A stretch of DNA of 64,000 bases from Aminobacter sp. AP02 (GTDB lineage Bacteria > Pseudomonadota > Alphaproteobacteria > Rhizobiales > Rhizobiaceae), in contig NZ_QGGX01000021.1 of the NCBI RefSeq assembly GCF_003148805.1, positions 16,431 through 80,430 of the forward strand, in the 5' to 3' direction. This document shows, piece after piece, positions 18,424-26,573 of the stretch. How positions within the stretch are numbered: the stretch's first letter is position 1; every line of letters begins with the position of its first letter. Both the position numbers and the translations under genes were made by a program. Below the pieces are notes generated by a model. That model had not been told where the DNA came from and searched no databases. It was given only the letters and a program-made list of their open reading frames with translations.

Positions 18424-19209
18424 TCAGTCCTTGGCGCCGTATATGTCGAAGTCGAAATATTTGGCGTTGATCTTGGCGTAGGTGCCGTCCTTGACGATGG
18501 CGTCGATCGCAGCGTTGAGCTTGTCGCGCAGGGCCGTGTCCTCCAGCCGCACGGCAATGCCCGTCTCGGAGTCGGTGCCTTTAAGATCGCCGATCATCTT
18601 GCAGCAATCCTGGCCGGTGGTCTTCATCCAGTCGACGAGCACGAACTTGTCGGCGACGACCGCGTCGAGGCGGCCGTTGGTAAGGTCGGCCACCGCCTCG
18701 TCCTGCGTCGGATAGAGCTTCACGTCTGCACCCGCCTTGGCGTAGTGGTCCTCGGCATAGATGCTCTGCGTGGTCGACGCCTGCGCACCGACCGACTTGC
18801 CCTTGAGTGCGTCGGGCTCGGGCGAGGCAAGGTCGGAATCCTTCGGGGCGATCAGCGCCAACGGCGTGGTGTAGTACTTGTTGGTGAACGAGACCTGTTT
18901 CTTGCGCTCGTCGGTGATGGTCATCGAAGCGACGATGGCATCGAACTTCTTGCCCTGCAGCGCCGGAATGATGCCGTCCCAATCCTGGGCGACGATTTCA
19001 CATTCGACCTTCATCTGGGCGCACAGCGCATTGGCGATGTCGACGTCAAAGCCAACAAGCTTGCCGTCGGCAGTCAGGTTGTTGAAGGGCGGATAGGCGC
19101 CTTCGGTTCCGATCTTGAGCTTGCCGCCCTCTTGCGCCGAGGCACTCCCCATTGCCAACAGCAGCGCCGCGAAGGCGGCCGAGTATGCGAATTTCCGCGA
19201 AATCTGCAT
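18424..19209 (-). CDS. Periplasmic amino-acid-binding protein (HisJ/ArgT type)
   Basis: The 261-residue protein has a signal peptide (MQISRKFAYSAAFAALLLAMGSASAQ) followed by the solute-binding family 3 start (KLKIGTEGAYPPFNNLTADGKLVGFDVDIANALC). The later motifs FDAIVASMTITDERKKQVSFTNKYY and GTDSETGIAVRLED are also present. Proteins of this type hand basic or polar amino acids to an ABC permease. GGAGAGG precedes the ATG at 19209, which I prefer over 19221. No permease or ATPase gene is adjacent, so it is an orphan that must pair with a transporter elsewhere. Confidence 0.85.
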   Translation of the reverse strand: MQISRKFAYSAAFAALLLAMGSASAQEGGKLKIGTEGAYPPFNNLTADGKLVGFDVDIANALCAQMKVECEIVAQDWDGIIPALQGKKFDAIVASMTITDERKKQVSFTNKYYTTPLALIAPKDSDLASPEPDALKGKSVGAQASTTQSIYAEDHYAKAGADVKLYPTQDEAVADLTNGRLDAVVADKFVLVDWMKTTGQDCCKMIGDLKGTDSETGIAVRLEDTALRDKLNAAIDAIVKDGTYAKINAKYFDFDIYGAKD

Positions 19210-19311
19210 TTTCCTCTCCATTTACCAGGCGCTCTTTCCGAGCGTCCCTGGCTCAGCCAATCACAGCGGCCGGCAATGGACAAGCAGACTGAGGGATAGG
19301 CCCAGTTGACC

Positions 19312-20400
19312 TTAGGTCATGCGGAAATGCTTGGAGAGCTTGAGCCCCTGGGCCTGATAGTTGGAGCCGAGGTCGGTACCATAGAGCGCGCGCGGGCGCG
19401 CCAACATGTGCTCGTATACCAGGCGCCCCACCACCTGGCCGTGTTCCAGGATAAAGGGCACTTCGTGGCTGCGCACCTCGAGGACGGCACGGCTGCCTGT
19501 GCCTCCGGCGCCGGAATGGCCGAAGCCGGGATCGAAGAAGCCGGCGTAATGCACGCGGAATTCGCCTACGAGCGGATCGAAAGGCGTCATCTCTGCGGCG
19601 TAGAGCGGAGGCACATGCACGGCCTCGCGCGAGACGAGAATGTAGAACTCGTCGGGGTCGAGAACCAGTTCCTCGGCGCCGTGATTGTAGATCGGCTCCC
19701 AGAAATCGACGACGTCTTGCGCTGCACGCTTGTCGACATCGACGAGGCCCGTGTGGTGCTTGCCACGATAACCGACGATGCTGCCCGGCGCGCCGGCCAG
19801 ATCGATGGACAGTGCGATGCCGCCGCCCGAGATGTTGGGCGGGTCGATCGCGACCAGCCGGTCGGACAGATGCAGGGCGTGAAGCTCTGCCTCAGAAAGC
19901 AGCGCATTGCCCTTGCGAAAGCGGATCTGCGACAGCCGCGAGCCCTTTCGTGCGACGATCGGGAATGTCCGCGGGCTGACTTCGAGGTAGAGCGGTCCGG
20001 TATAGCCAGCGGGGATCTTGTCGAACTCCTGGCCGCGGTCGGTCATCACGCGGGTGAAGATGTCGAGGCGACCGGTCGAGCTCTTGGGATTTGCGGAGGC
20101 CGAAATGTCGGCCGGAAGCGCCAGGCCTTCGAGCAGCGGCACTATGTAGACGCAGCCGGTCTCCAGAACTGCACCGTTGGTCAGGTCGATCTCGTGAAGC
20201 TTGAGGCGGTCGAGCTTCTCCGACACCAGGTGGCCGGGGCCCGGCAGGAAGCTGGCGCGGGTGCGGAATGCCGTTGCGCCAAGCCTGAGATCCAGGCTCG
20301 CAGGTTGGATCTGGTCGGCATCGAGCGGCGGCGCCAAAAGCGCGCCCGACGCGAACAATGCCGCGATATCCTGATCCGGAAGAATGCCCGACTGCCGCAA
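19312..20400 (-). CDS. dcd: Double-length dCTP deaminase (2'-deoxycytidine 5'-triphosphate deaminase)
   Basis: The 362-residue protein is about twice the length of the enteric enzyme and fits the two-domain Dcd found in Rhizobiales. N-terminal Dcd motifs include QPASLDLRLG, the nucleotide-contact region NPKSSTGRLDIFTRVMTD and YLEVSPRTFPIVARKGSRLSQIRF. The second half repeats the fold (DFWEPIYNHGAEELVLDPDEFYILVSREAV...HYAGFFDPGFG). The enzyme converts dCTP to dUTP for dTMP synthesis. I set the start at TTG 20400, because AGGAG lies 7 bases before it and the family begins at this point; the frame is open back to 20451. Confidence 0.85.
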   Translation of the reverse strand: MRQSGILPDQDIAALFASGALLAPPLDADQIQPASLDLRLGATAFRTRASFLPGPGHLVSEKLDRLKLHEIDLTNGAVLETGCVYIVPLLEGLALPADISASANPKSSTGRLDIFTRVMTDRGQEFDKIPAGYTGPLYLEVSPRTFPIVARKGSRLSQIRFRKGNALLSEAELHALHLSDRLVAIDPPNISGGGIALSIDLAGAPGSIVGYRGKHHTGLVDVDKRAAQDVVDFWEPIYNHGAEELVLDPDEFYILVSREAVHVPPLYAAEMTPFDPLVGEFRVHYAGFFDPGFGHSGAGGTGSRAVLEVRSHEVPFILEHGQVVGRLVYEHMLARPRALYGTDLGSNYQAQGLKLSKHFRMT

Positions 20401-20442
20401 TTTCTCGCTCCTATGGTACAAATGGTTTAGTCGACCCCACGA

Positions 20443-20471
20443 TTGACGCAAGCAGGCTACGGGTCTAAAGG
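20443..20471 (+). promoter_or_regulatory. Candidate promoter for the metZ leader
   Basis: TTGACG (20443-20448) and TAAAGG (20466-20471) are separated by 17 bases. Transcription from here would start near 20478, immediately before the SAM-II aptamer. The -10 match is weak, so this rests mostly on spacing and position. Confidence 0.4.
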
Positions 20472-20479
20472 ACTTTTAT

Positions 20480-20533
20480 CCCGTGGTGATTTGGCCGGTC
20501 GGCTTGCAGCCACGTTAAACAAGTCGCTAAAGG
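20480..20533 (+). ncRNA. SAM-II riboswitch (metA/SAM-alpha motif) upstream of metZ
   Basis: The conserved SAM-II pattern is present: P1 stem CGTGG (20482-20486) with CCACG (20510-20514), the TGATTTG loop, CTTGCAG, then TTAAACAAG and GCTAAAGGG. The pseudoknot helix GGCTTG (20501-20506) pairs with CAAGTC (20520-20525) with one G-T wobble. SAM-II RNAs bind S-adenosylmethionine in alphaproteobacteria and turn down methionine biosynthesis genes. Its position before an O-succinylhomoserine sulfhydrylase gene is the expected one. Confidence 0.9.
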
Positions 20534-20544
20534 GCCGTTGACGG

Positions 20545-20575
20545 ACCGGTTGCGACTTTCGCGGCCGGTTTTTTT
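20545..20575 (+). terminator. Intrinsic terminator between SAM-II riboswitch and metZ
   Basis: ACCGGTTGCGA (20545-20555) pairs over 11 bp, with two G-T wobbles, with TCGCGGCCGGT (20559-20569) around a CTT loop and runs into seven T. It lies 12 bases after the aptamer and 17 bases before the metZ ATG, so it would stop transcripts before the gene. GGCCG at 20533-20537 can pair with CGGCC at 20562-20566 and so could act as an anti-terminator arm. Confidence 0.8.
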
Positions 20576-20591
20576 GTATTTGGATTTGGCT

Positions 20592-21785
20592 ATGACCTCC
20601 GAGAAGCAGCGCAACTGGAAACCCCAGACCACCCTCATCCATGGCGGAACCCTGAGATCCGGCTTCGGTGAAACCTCTGAATCGATCTTCCTGACCCAGG
20701 GCTATGTCTACGCCAGCGCCGAAAGCGCCGAAGCGCGCTTCAAGGGCGAAAGCCCGGGTTTCATCTATTCGCGCTACGCCAACCCCACCGTCGACATGTT
20801 CGAAAAGCGCATGTGCGCCCTCGAAGGCGCTGAAGATGCCCGTGCCACCGCCTCGGGCATGGCTGCGGTCACGGCCGCGATCCTGTGCAGCCTCAAGGCC
20901 GGCGACCATATCGTCGCCGCGCGCGCGCTGTTCGGCTCCTGCCGCTGGGTCGTCGAGACGCTGGCGCCGAAATACGGCATCGAAGCGACGCTGGTCGACG
21001 GCACGCTGACCGAGAATTGGGAAAAGGCCGTCCGGCCGAACACCAAGCTGTTTTTCCTGGAAAGCCCGACCAACCCGACGCTCGAGGTGGTCGATATCGC
21101 GGCCGTCGCGGCACTTGCCAATTCGATCGGCGCGCGCCTGGTCGTCGACAACGTCTTTGCCACCCCGCTGCAGCAGAAGCCGCTCGAACTCGGCGCCCAT
21201 GTCGTGGTCTATTCGGCGACCAAGCATATTGACGGCCAGGGTCGCTGCCTCGGCGGCATCATCCTGTCCGACAAGAAGTGGATCGACGAAAACCTGCACG
21301 ACTACTTCCGCCACACCGGCCCCAGCCTGTCACCCTTCAACGCCTGGACGCTGCTCAAGGGCCTGGAGACGCTGCCAGTGCGCGTGCGCCAGCAGACCGA
21401 GACTGCCGCCAAGATCGCCGACTTCCTGGCCGGGCGGCCGGAAGTGTCGCGGCTGATCTATCCGGGCCGCCCCGACCATCCGCAGGCTGACATCATCAAG
21501 AAGCAGATGAGTGGCGGTTCGACCCTGCTCTGCTTCGACGTAAAGGGCGGTAAGAAGGCGGCTTTCGCCTTCGAAAATGCGCTCAACATCATCCTGATCT
21601 CGAACAATCTCGGCGATTCCAAGAGCCTGATCACCCATCCGGCGACGACGACGCACAAGAGCCTCACCGACGAGGCCCGCGCCGAACTCGGCATCGACGA
21701 TGGCACGTTGCGCCTGTCGGTCGGCCTCGAAGATGCCGACGACCTGCTCAACGATATCGAAAATGCGCTGAAGGCAGCGCGCTGA
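20592..21785 (+). CDS. metZ: O-succinylhomoserine sulfhydrylase
   Basis: This PLP enzyme of the Cys/Met gamma family makes homocysteine directly from O-succinylhomoserine and sulphide. The 397-residue protein has the PLP-phosphate loop (ATASGMAAVTAAI), the ring-stacking YSRYANPTVDMFE and the Schiff-base lysine K211 in VVYSATKHIDGQGRCLGG. It ends with the family stretch SLITHPATTTHKSL and LRLSVGLEDADDL. The frame is also open from a TTG at 20538 just after the riboswitch, but those 18 codons contain the terminator hairpin, so the ATG at 20592 is preferred. Regulation by SAM is expected. Confidence 0.95.
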   Translation: MTSEKQRNWKPQTTLIHGGTLRSGFGETSESIFLTQGYVYASAESAEARFKGESPGFIYSRYANPTVDMFEKRMCALEGAEDARATASGMAAVTAAILCSLKAGDHIVAARALFGSCRWVVETLAPKYGIEATLVDGTLTENWEKAVRPNTKLFFLESPTNPTLEVVDIAAVAALANSIGARLVVDNVFATPLQQKPLELGAHVVVYSATKHIDGQGRCLGGIILSDKKWIDENLHDYFRHTGPSLSPFNAWTLLKGLETLPVRVRQQTETAAKIADFLAGRPEVSRLIYPGRPDHPQADIIKKQMSGGSTLLCFDVKGGKKAAFAFENALNIILISNNLGDSKSLITHPATTTHKSLTDEARAELGIDDGTLRLSVGLEDADDLLNDIENALKAAR

Positions 21786-21790
21786 GAAAA

Positions 21791-21818
21791 ATGGCGCTCC
21801 GGCGAGCCGGAGCGCCAT
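21791..21818. terminator. Perfect 12-bp hairpin after metZ
   Basis: ATGGCGCTCCGG and CCGGAGCGCCAT enclose CGAG, starting 5 bases past the metZ stop. On the + strand no T run follows; on the other strand it would be followed by TTTT. It probably marks the 3' end of the metZ transcript or stabilises it. Confidence 0.5.
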
Positions 21819-21964
21819 CCTCCGTCGGCGGGGTGAGGCGGATACGTCGGCGAGGTGAAATTGCCCGCACAATCATCACATTTGGCGTGAAAACGAAAAA
21901 CGGCGGTTGACCCGCCGCCTCGCGCGGCGGACTCTGTCATTGTGCAGGCCAAGGAGCGCAGCAT

Positions 21965-22357
21965 ATGTATCGCGCGGTCACCCGCAACATCGCGGTCGAG
22001 GTCGAGCCGTTCTATCTGGAGGATCGGTCCGAGCCTTCGGAAAACCGTTATGTCTGGGGCTATCGCGTGACGATCGAGAACAACTCGGATGAGTTCGTTC
22101 AGCTTTTGTCGCGCTACTGGCATATCACCGACGCATCGGGGCGGGTCGAGGAAGTCCGCGGCCCGGGCGTGGTCGGCGACCAGCCCGAACTCAATCCCGG
22201 CGACAGCTACCAATATGCATCCGGCTGCCCGCTCGCGACACCGTCAGGCATCATGGTCGGGCGCTATACAATGCGCAACGAAGCGGGCGAGATGTTCGAC
22301 GTAGCCATCCCCGCCTTCTCGCTCGACATGCCCGACGCTAGGCCCCGGCTGAACTAA
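21965..22357 (+). CDS. apaG: ApaG protein
   Basis: The 130-residue protein is an ApaG-type beta-sandwich: [59 protein letters not shown], then the family core [27 protein letters not shown] and [25 protein letters not shown]. Length and motif order are typical. ApaG is linked to Co2+/Mg2+ resistance in enterics, but its biochemical role is unsettled. AAGGAG lies before the ATG. It converges on hslO with a 3-base gap. Confidence 0.95.
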   Translation: MYRAVTRNIAVEVEPFYLEDRSEPSENRYVWGYRVTIENNSDEFVQLLSRYWHITDASGRVEEVRGPGVVGDQPELNPGDSYQYASGCPLATPSGIMVGRYTMRNEAGEMFDVAIPAFSLDMPDARPRLN

Positions 22358-22360
22358 CCA

Positions 22361-23353
22361 CTACTGCGCTGGCACGAACTCGGCCGGATCGAACTCGTAG
22401 GATTTGGAGCAGAATTCGCAGGCGACGCGGATGACGCCGTCCTCGACGCTTTCAGCGATCTCCTCGGCCGTAAAGCCCTTCAGGATGCCCTTGATCTTCC
22501 TGTCCGAACACGAGCATTCGTCGGCGACGCGCACGCCTTCGTAGACATGTACGCCGTGCTCGTGGAACAGCCGATAAAGCAGCCTTTCCGTGCCGACTGT
22601 CGGGTCGATCAGCTCGGTTGGCTCGATGGTCGCGGCCAGCGCCAGAAGCTCCTGCCAGGAATTGTCGTCGGGATGTATGGCGACATCGCGCTCGTCGCCG
22701 TCGCCGCCATGAATGTCCTGGACACGCCGGCGCTCGGGTGAATCAGGCAGGAACTGCGCCAACAGGCCGCCGGCGCGCCAATGCTCGCGCGGACCGCCCT
22801 CGGCAGGCAGAACAAGCTTTGCCACTGACAGACGCACGTCGGTGGGGATCTGCTCCGACTGACGGAAATAGGCGCGCGCCGCGTCTTCAAGCGTGATGCC
22901 GTTCAGTTCGACGATGCCTTGGTAGCGCTGGGTGTGTTCGCCCTGGTCGATGGTCAGCGCAAGAACACCGCTGCCGAGAAGATCCTCGGGCGAGGTCATG
23001 CCGGCACCGATCGCGGCCTCGACGCGGTCAGGGTCGAAACGTGCGTAGGCGCGCAGGGCTTGCGGCGTGGTGAAGTCGGCGACCAGCATGTCCACCGGCC
23101 CGTCGGTGCGGGTCTGGAAAATGAACTTGCCTTCGAACTTCAGCGACGTGCCGAGCAGGACTGTGACCACGCAGGCCTCGGCCAAAAGCCGCGCCACCGG
23201 TTCCGGATAGTCGTGCCGTCCGAGAATCTGGTCGAGCAATGGGCCGAGCTGGACTGTGCGGCCGCGCACGTCGAGCGGCTCCACCGCGAAGGGAACAACA
23301 TGGTCGTCGCCGGCGAATCCAAATTCGCCGAGCTTGCGTTCGGTCTCAGCCAC
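22361..23353 (-). CDS. hslO: Redox-regulated chaperone Hsp33
   Basis: The 330-residue cytoplasmic chaperone carries the C-terminal zinc redox switch as C-x-C (ECSCSDRKIKGIL) and C-x2-C (VACEFCSKSYEF). It also has the N-terminal dimer core (TVLLGTSLKFEGKFIFQTRTDGPVDMLVADF; DQGEHTQRYQGIVEL). Oxidation of the four cysteines releases zinc and activates holdase function. It follows argF on the same strand after 121 bases, so it may be read from the argD promoter or from its own. Co-location with argF is common in Rhizobiales as far as I know. Confidence 0.95.
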   Translation of the reverse strand: MAETERKLGEFGFAGDDHVVPFAVEPLDVRGRTVQLGPLLDQILGRHDYPEPVARLLAEACVVTVLLGTSLKFEGKFIFQTRTDGPVDMLVADFTTPQALRAYARFDPDRVEAAIGAGMTSPEDLLGSGVLALTIDQGEHTQRYQGIVELNGITLEDAARAYFRQSEQIPTDVRLSVAKLVLPAEGGPREHWRAGGLLAQFLPDSPERRRVQDIHGGDGDERDVAIHPDDNSWQELLALAATIEPTELIDPTVGTERLLYRLFHEHGVHVYEGVRVADECSCSDRKIKGILKGFTAEEIAESVEDGVIRVACEFCSKSYEFDPAEFVPAQ

Positions 23354-23474
23354 TGGAACTTATCCCATATGATTGGCTCTGCGACCCTCGGGCCAGCCGA
23401 TGGTCGCAGAACAAGGCGTTAACGCCAATAGGTTGAACTGATCCCGCACCAGATAGGAGCGGCAGATCAGGCAT

Positions 23475-24392
23475 TCAAGCGCCCAGGCACCAGGCAAGCA
23501 CGGCCTTTTGCGCGTGGAGGCGATTTTCGGCCTCGTCGAAGACCACCGAGTTTGGCCCGTCGATGACCCCGTCGGTCACTTCCTCGCCGCGATGCGCGGG
23601 CAGGCAGTGCATGAACAGCGCGTCCGGCTTGGCGAGTTTCATCAAGTCGGAGTTGACCTGATAGGGCAGGAATACGTTGTGGCCACGCGCACGGTGCTCC
23701 TGGCCCATCGACACCCAGCAATCGGTGACGATGGCATCGACGCCGCGCACTGCATCTTCGGCGGAACGAGTGATCATGACCTTGCCGCCATTGGCGCGGG
23801 CCCAGTCGATGTATTTCTGTTCCGGCTCGCTGCCTTCCGGCACCGCCACGTTGACGTTGAAGCTGAAGCGGGCAGAAGCCTCGAGCAGCGAATGCAACAC
23901 ATTGTTGCCGTCGCCGGTCCAGGCGAAAGTCTTGTCGCGCACCGGGCCCCTGTGCTCCTCGAAGGTGAGGATGTCAGCCATCAGCTGGCACGGATGGGTG
24001 TCGTCGGTCAGCCCGTTGATCACCGGTATGGTGGCGTTCTCGGTCAGTTCGATCAGCCGCTCATGGGCAGTGGTACGGATCATTATCGCGTCGACATACC
24101 GCGACAGCACCTTGGCGGTGTCGGCGATCGACTCCGAACGGCCGAGCTGCATCTCGGTGCCGGTCAGCATGATGGTCTCGCCGCCAAGCTGGCGCATGCC
24201 GACGTCAAACGAGATGCGCGTGCGGGTCGACGGCTTGTCGAAGATCATCGCCAGCACCTTGCCTTCGAGGGGCTTGGATCGCTCGCCGGCTTTCAGGCGC
24301 GCCTTGCGCACCGCCGCATCGTCCAGAATCCCGCGAAGGTCGCTCCCGGAAAGTGCCGAGAGGTCGGTGAAATGGCGAATCCCGCTGGTCAT
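23475..24392 (-). CDS. argF: Ornithine carbamoyltransferase
   Basis: The 305-residue protein has the carbamoyl-phosphate site [17 protein letters not shown], the H-P-C-Q motif ([12 protein letters not shown]) and the catalytic HCLP loop ([14 protein letters not shown]). These are diagnostic of the enzyme that makes citrulline from ornithine and carbamoyl phosphate in arginine synthesis. It lies 15 bases after argD on the same strand, so the two form an operon. Confidence 0.95.
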   Translation of the reverse strand: MTSGIRHFTDLSALSGSDLRGILDDAAVRKARLKAGERSKPLEGKVLAMIFDKPSTRTRISFDVGMRQLGGETIMLTGTEMQLGRSESIADTAKVLSRYVDAIMIRTTAHERLIELTENATIPVINGLTDDTHPCQLMADILTFEEHRGPVRDKTFAWTGDGNNVLHSLLEASARFSFNVNVAVPEGSEPEQKYIDWARANGGKVMITRSAEDAVRGVDAIVTDCWVSMGQEHRARGHNVFLPYQVNSDLMKLAKPDALFMHCLPAHRGEEVTDGVIDGPNSVVFDEAENRLHAQKAVLAWCLGA

Positions 24393-24407
24393 GTAACTTC
24401 CTTGGGT

Positions 24408-25601
24408 TCAGCCGCCGTTGGCGGCGGCCTTGGAGAGGCTGGCAGCTCCGGCGCGAATGCGCGCCAGCGCCTCTTGGATGTCGGCGTCGGTCGTCGTCAG
24501 CGGCGGCAACAGGCGCAACACGTTCTCGCCCGCTGGCACAGCAAGCAGCTTCTGGTCGCGCAGCGCCATGTTCACCTTGGTGTTTGGCATGGCGCATTTG
24601 ATGCCCAGCAGCAGGCCGGTGCCGCGGATATCCTCGATCACGTCGGGGAACTCGTCGGCGATGGCGGCCAGGCCCTGCTTCATCAGCAGCGCCTTGCGGC
24701 TGACCTCTTCGAGGAAACCCTCTTCGAGCACGATGTCTAGTACGGCGTTGCCGACCGCCATGGCCAGCGGATTGCCGCCAAAAGTCGTGCCATGGACGCC
24801 TGCCGTCATCGCCTTCGCTGCCTCTTCGGTGGCGAGACAAGCGGCGACCGGGAAGCCGCCGCCAATACCCTTGGCGATTGCCATCAGGTCGGGCGAAACG
24901 CCGGCCCACTCATAGGCGTAAAGCTTGCCCGTGCGACCGATGCCGCACTGGACTTCGTCGAAAATGAGCAGCAGGCCGTGCTTGTCGCAAAGCTGGCGCA
25001 GGCGCTTCAGTGACTGCGTCGGGAACGGACGGATGCCGCCCTCGCCCTGCACCGGCTCAAGCAGGATCGCGGCCGTCTCCGGGCCGATCAGCTTTTCCGC
25101 CGCATCGATGTCGTCGAAGGCTACCTGATCGAAACCGTCGACCTTGGGGCCGAAACCTTCGAGATACTTCGCCTGCCCGCCAGCGGCGATGGTCGCAAGC
25201 GTGCGTCCATGGAAGGCGCCTTCGAAGGTGATGATGCGATAGCGTTCCGGATGACCGTTCGCAAATTGGTAGCGGCGCGCGGTCTTGATCGCACATTCCA
25301 GCGCTTCCGCGCCCGAATTGGTGAAGAAGACACGGTCGGCAAACGAGCTTTCGGCCAGGCGCTCGGCCAGCCGGCTCTGGCCCGGGATCTGGTAGAGGTT
25401 GGAGACATGCCAGAGCTTGGCAGCCTGCTCGGTCAGCGCCTGGACAAGATGCGGATGGCTGTGGCCCAACGAATTAACCGCGATGCCACCAGCGAAATCG
25501 AGATATCGCTCGCCCTTGTCGGTGATCAGCCAAGAGCCCTCACCTCGCTCGAAGGCCAGGGGTGCACGAGCAAAGGTCTCGTAAAGCGCTGATCCGCTCA
25601 T
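24408..25601 (-). CDS. argD: Acetylornithine aminotransferase
   Basis: The 397-residue class III PLP aminotransferase shows [19 protein letters not shown] (PLP phosphate region), [20 protein letters not shown] (the aspartate to the PLP nitrogen) and [19 protein letters not shown] (Schiff-base lysine). It converts N-acetylglutamate semialdehyde to N-acetylornithine in arginine synthesis. It is first in the argD-argF(-hslO) run. Its promoter and a leader hairpin can be seen upstream. Confidence 0.92.
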   Translation of the reverse strand: MSGSALYETFARAPLAFERGEGSWLITDKGERYLDFAGGIAVNSLGHSHPHLVQALTEQAAKLWHVSNLYQIPGQSRLAERLAESSFADRVFFTNSGAEALECAIKTARRYQFANGHPERYRIITFEGAFHGRTLATIAAGGQAKYLEGFGPKVDGFDQVAFDDIDAAEKLIGPETAAILLEPVQGEGGIRPFPTQSLKRLRQLCDKHGLLLIFDEVQCGIGRTGKLYAYEWAGVSPDLMAIAKGIGGGFPVAACLATEEAAKAMTAGVHGTTFGGNPLAMAVGNAVLDIVLEEGFLEEVSRKALLMKQGLAAIADEFPDVIEDIRGTGLLLGIKCAMPNTKVNMALRDQKLLAVPAGENVLRLLPPLTTTDADIQEALARIRAGAASLSKAAANGG

Positions 25602-25628
25602 TATATGCGTCTCCGAACCCGGAAAATC

Positions 25629-25652
25629 AAAAAGCCGCCTCAGAGCGGCGGC
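25629..25652 (-). terminator. Hairpin plus T tract at the 5' end of the argD transcript
   Basis: On the minus strand GCCGCC, a 7-base loop and GGCGGC are followed by TTTTTG, 28 bases before the argD start. The predicted transcription start (about 25653) lies right at the base of the stem. It may be a 5'-end stabiliser or an early attenuator; no gene upstream on this strand needs it as a terminator. Confidence 0.5.
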
Positions 25653-25659
25653 CTGCGGC

Positions 25660-25688
25660 TATATCAGGTTTTTCTGCCATGAAGTCAA
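25660..25688 (-). promoter_or_regulatory. Sigma-70-type promoter for argD-argF
   Basis: On the minus strand TTGACT (25688-25683) and GATATA (25665-25660) are spaced by exactly 17 bases. They are placed to start transcription about 50 bases before argD. A 17-codon open frame overlaps it, but it would start inside the promoter and is probably not translated. Confidence 0.6.
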
Positions 25689-25953
25689 CGAAAACGTCAC
25701 ATAAGCCGATGTGACCAAACCCGTCCGTTGCCATGCAGTCACGCCGCATCGGCAAGTTGGGGAAAACCACAAAAACCGATTCGTCACGACCCCTCGGACT
25801 CTTGTCACGGAGTCAGCGTATCGATAATTGTAATTGAGAAATAACTAGATTTCGTGCGGCGGACATATTCACCGAATAGATGTGGTGTCCACCCGGCTTG
25901 CCGGGACGGAAAAGGATTCCGCTTTCCGCACGTTAAATCAGGAGCACGGTCTC

Positions 25954-26472
25954 ATGAACTGGACTGACGAGCGGGTCGAACTTCTCAGAAAACTATGGTC
26001 GGAGGGTCTGAGCGCGAGCCAGATCGCCGCGCAATTGGGTGGCGTGAGCCGCAATGCCGTCATCGGCAAGGTTCATCGCCTGAAGCTGTCGAGCCGAGGG
26101 CGCGCGACAGCGGCACCGGCACGCCAGAAAAAGACGACACAGGTAGCAGCCGCAACCAAGACGGTGCAGCGCACGGTGACAGCCACGCGCACGGTGACCG
26201 CCAGCATCGGCGCCACGGCACTACAGGCGCAGTTCGACGTCGAGCCGGTTGCACGCCAGTATATCCGCCCGGTCGAAAATGTCGTCGTTCCGATTTCGCG
26301 CCGCCTTCAGCTGGTCCAGCTCAACGAGCGCACCTGCAAGTGGCCGAACGGCGACCCGCTGAGCGAAGACTTCAGCTTCTGCGGCAACGAGGCCGGCGAA
26401 AGCGGACCTTACTGCGGCTATCACTCGAAGGTGGCTTTCCAGCCGGCTTCGGAGCGCCGCCGCTCGCGCTGA
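25954..26472 (+). CDS. gcrA: GcrA cell-cycle regulator
   Basis: The 172-residue protein starts MNWTDERVELLRKLWSEGLSASQIAAQLGGVSRNAVIGKVHRLKL, the hallmark GcrA helix-turn-helix. After an Ala/Thr-rich linker it ends with the conserved C-terminal domain with paired cysteines (CKWPNGDPLSEDFSFCGNEAGESGPYCGYHSKVAF) that binds RNA polymerase sigma-70. GcrA activates cell-cycle genes at promoters carrying methylated GANTC. The ATG at 25954 is the family start; the frame is open 24 codons further upstream. Clustered GANTC sites in its own upstream region suggest methylation-dependent autoregulation. Confidence 0.95.
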   Translation: MNWTDERVELLRKLWSEGLSASQIAAQLGGVSRNAVIGKVHRLKLSSRGRATAAPARQKKTTQVAAATKTVQRTVTATRTVTASIGATALQAQFDVEPVARQYIRPVENVVVPISRRLQLVQLNERTCKWPNGDPLSEDFSFCGNEAGESGPYCGYHSKVAFQPASERRRSR

Positions 26473-26568
26473 GCGAATAGCGAATAGCGAATAGCAGACA
26501 TTGTCAGGGCCTCGGATCGTCAAGCGTTCCGGGGCCTCTCTATTCGCTACTCACTGTTCGCTATTCGC
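26473..26568. repeat. Inverted heptad repeats around a hairpin between gcrA and corA
   Basis: Three tandem copies of GCGAATA (26473-26493) start right after the gcrA stop. Four tandem heptads in the opposite orientation (TATTCGC, TACTCAC, TGTTCGC, TATTCGC; 26541-26568) end just before the corA stop. Between them GGCCTCGGA (26508-26516) pairs with TCCGGGGCC (26528-26536). The whole can fold into one long hairpin and probably ends both convergent transcripts. Confidence 0.7.
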
Positions 26569-26573
26569 TCTTC

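Larger units (their letters stand above)
25602..25953. other. Intergenic region between argD and gcrA (352 bases)
   Basis: No gene is seen here. The left part holds the argD promoter and leader hairpin. The right part, before gcrA, is locally A+T-rich (25814-25860) and holds four GANTC sites: GATTC 25778-25782, GACTC 25797-25801, GAGTC 25810-25814 and GATTC 25915-25919. GANTC is the CcrM methylation site of alphaproteobacteria. Confidence 0.7.

Noticed and set aside
20538..20591. TTG at 20538 as the metZ start, directly after the SAM-II aptamer
   Set aside because: AAAGGG is well placed, but the extra 18 codons contain the terminator hairpin and its T tract, and the family N-terminus fits the ATG at 20592. 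It stays possible as an alternative.
25629..25682. A 17-codon leader peptide ([17 protein letters not shown]) before argD with two adjacent Arg codons
   Set aside because: It looks like an attenuation peptide, but it starts between the -35 and -10 boxes of a near-ideal promoter and has no ribosome site, so the transcript would not contain its start codon.
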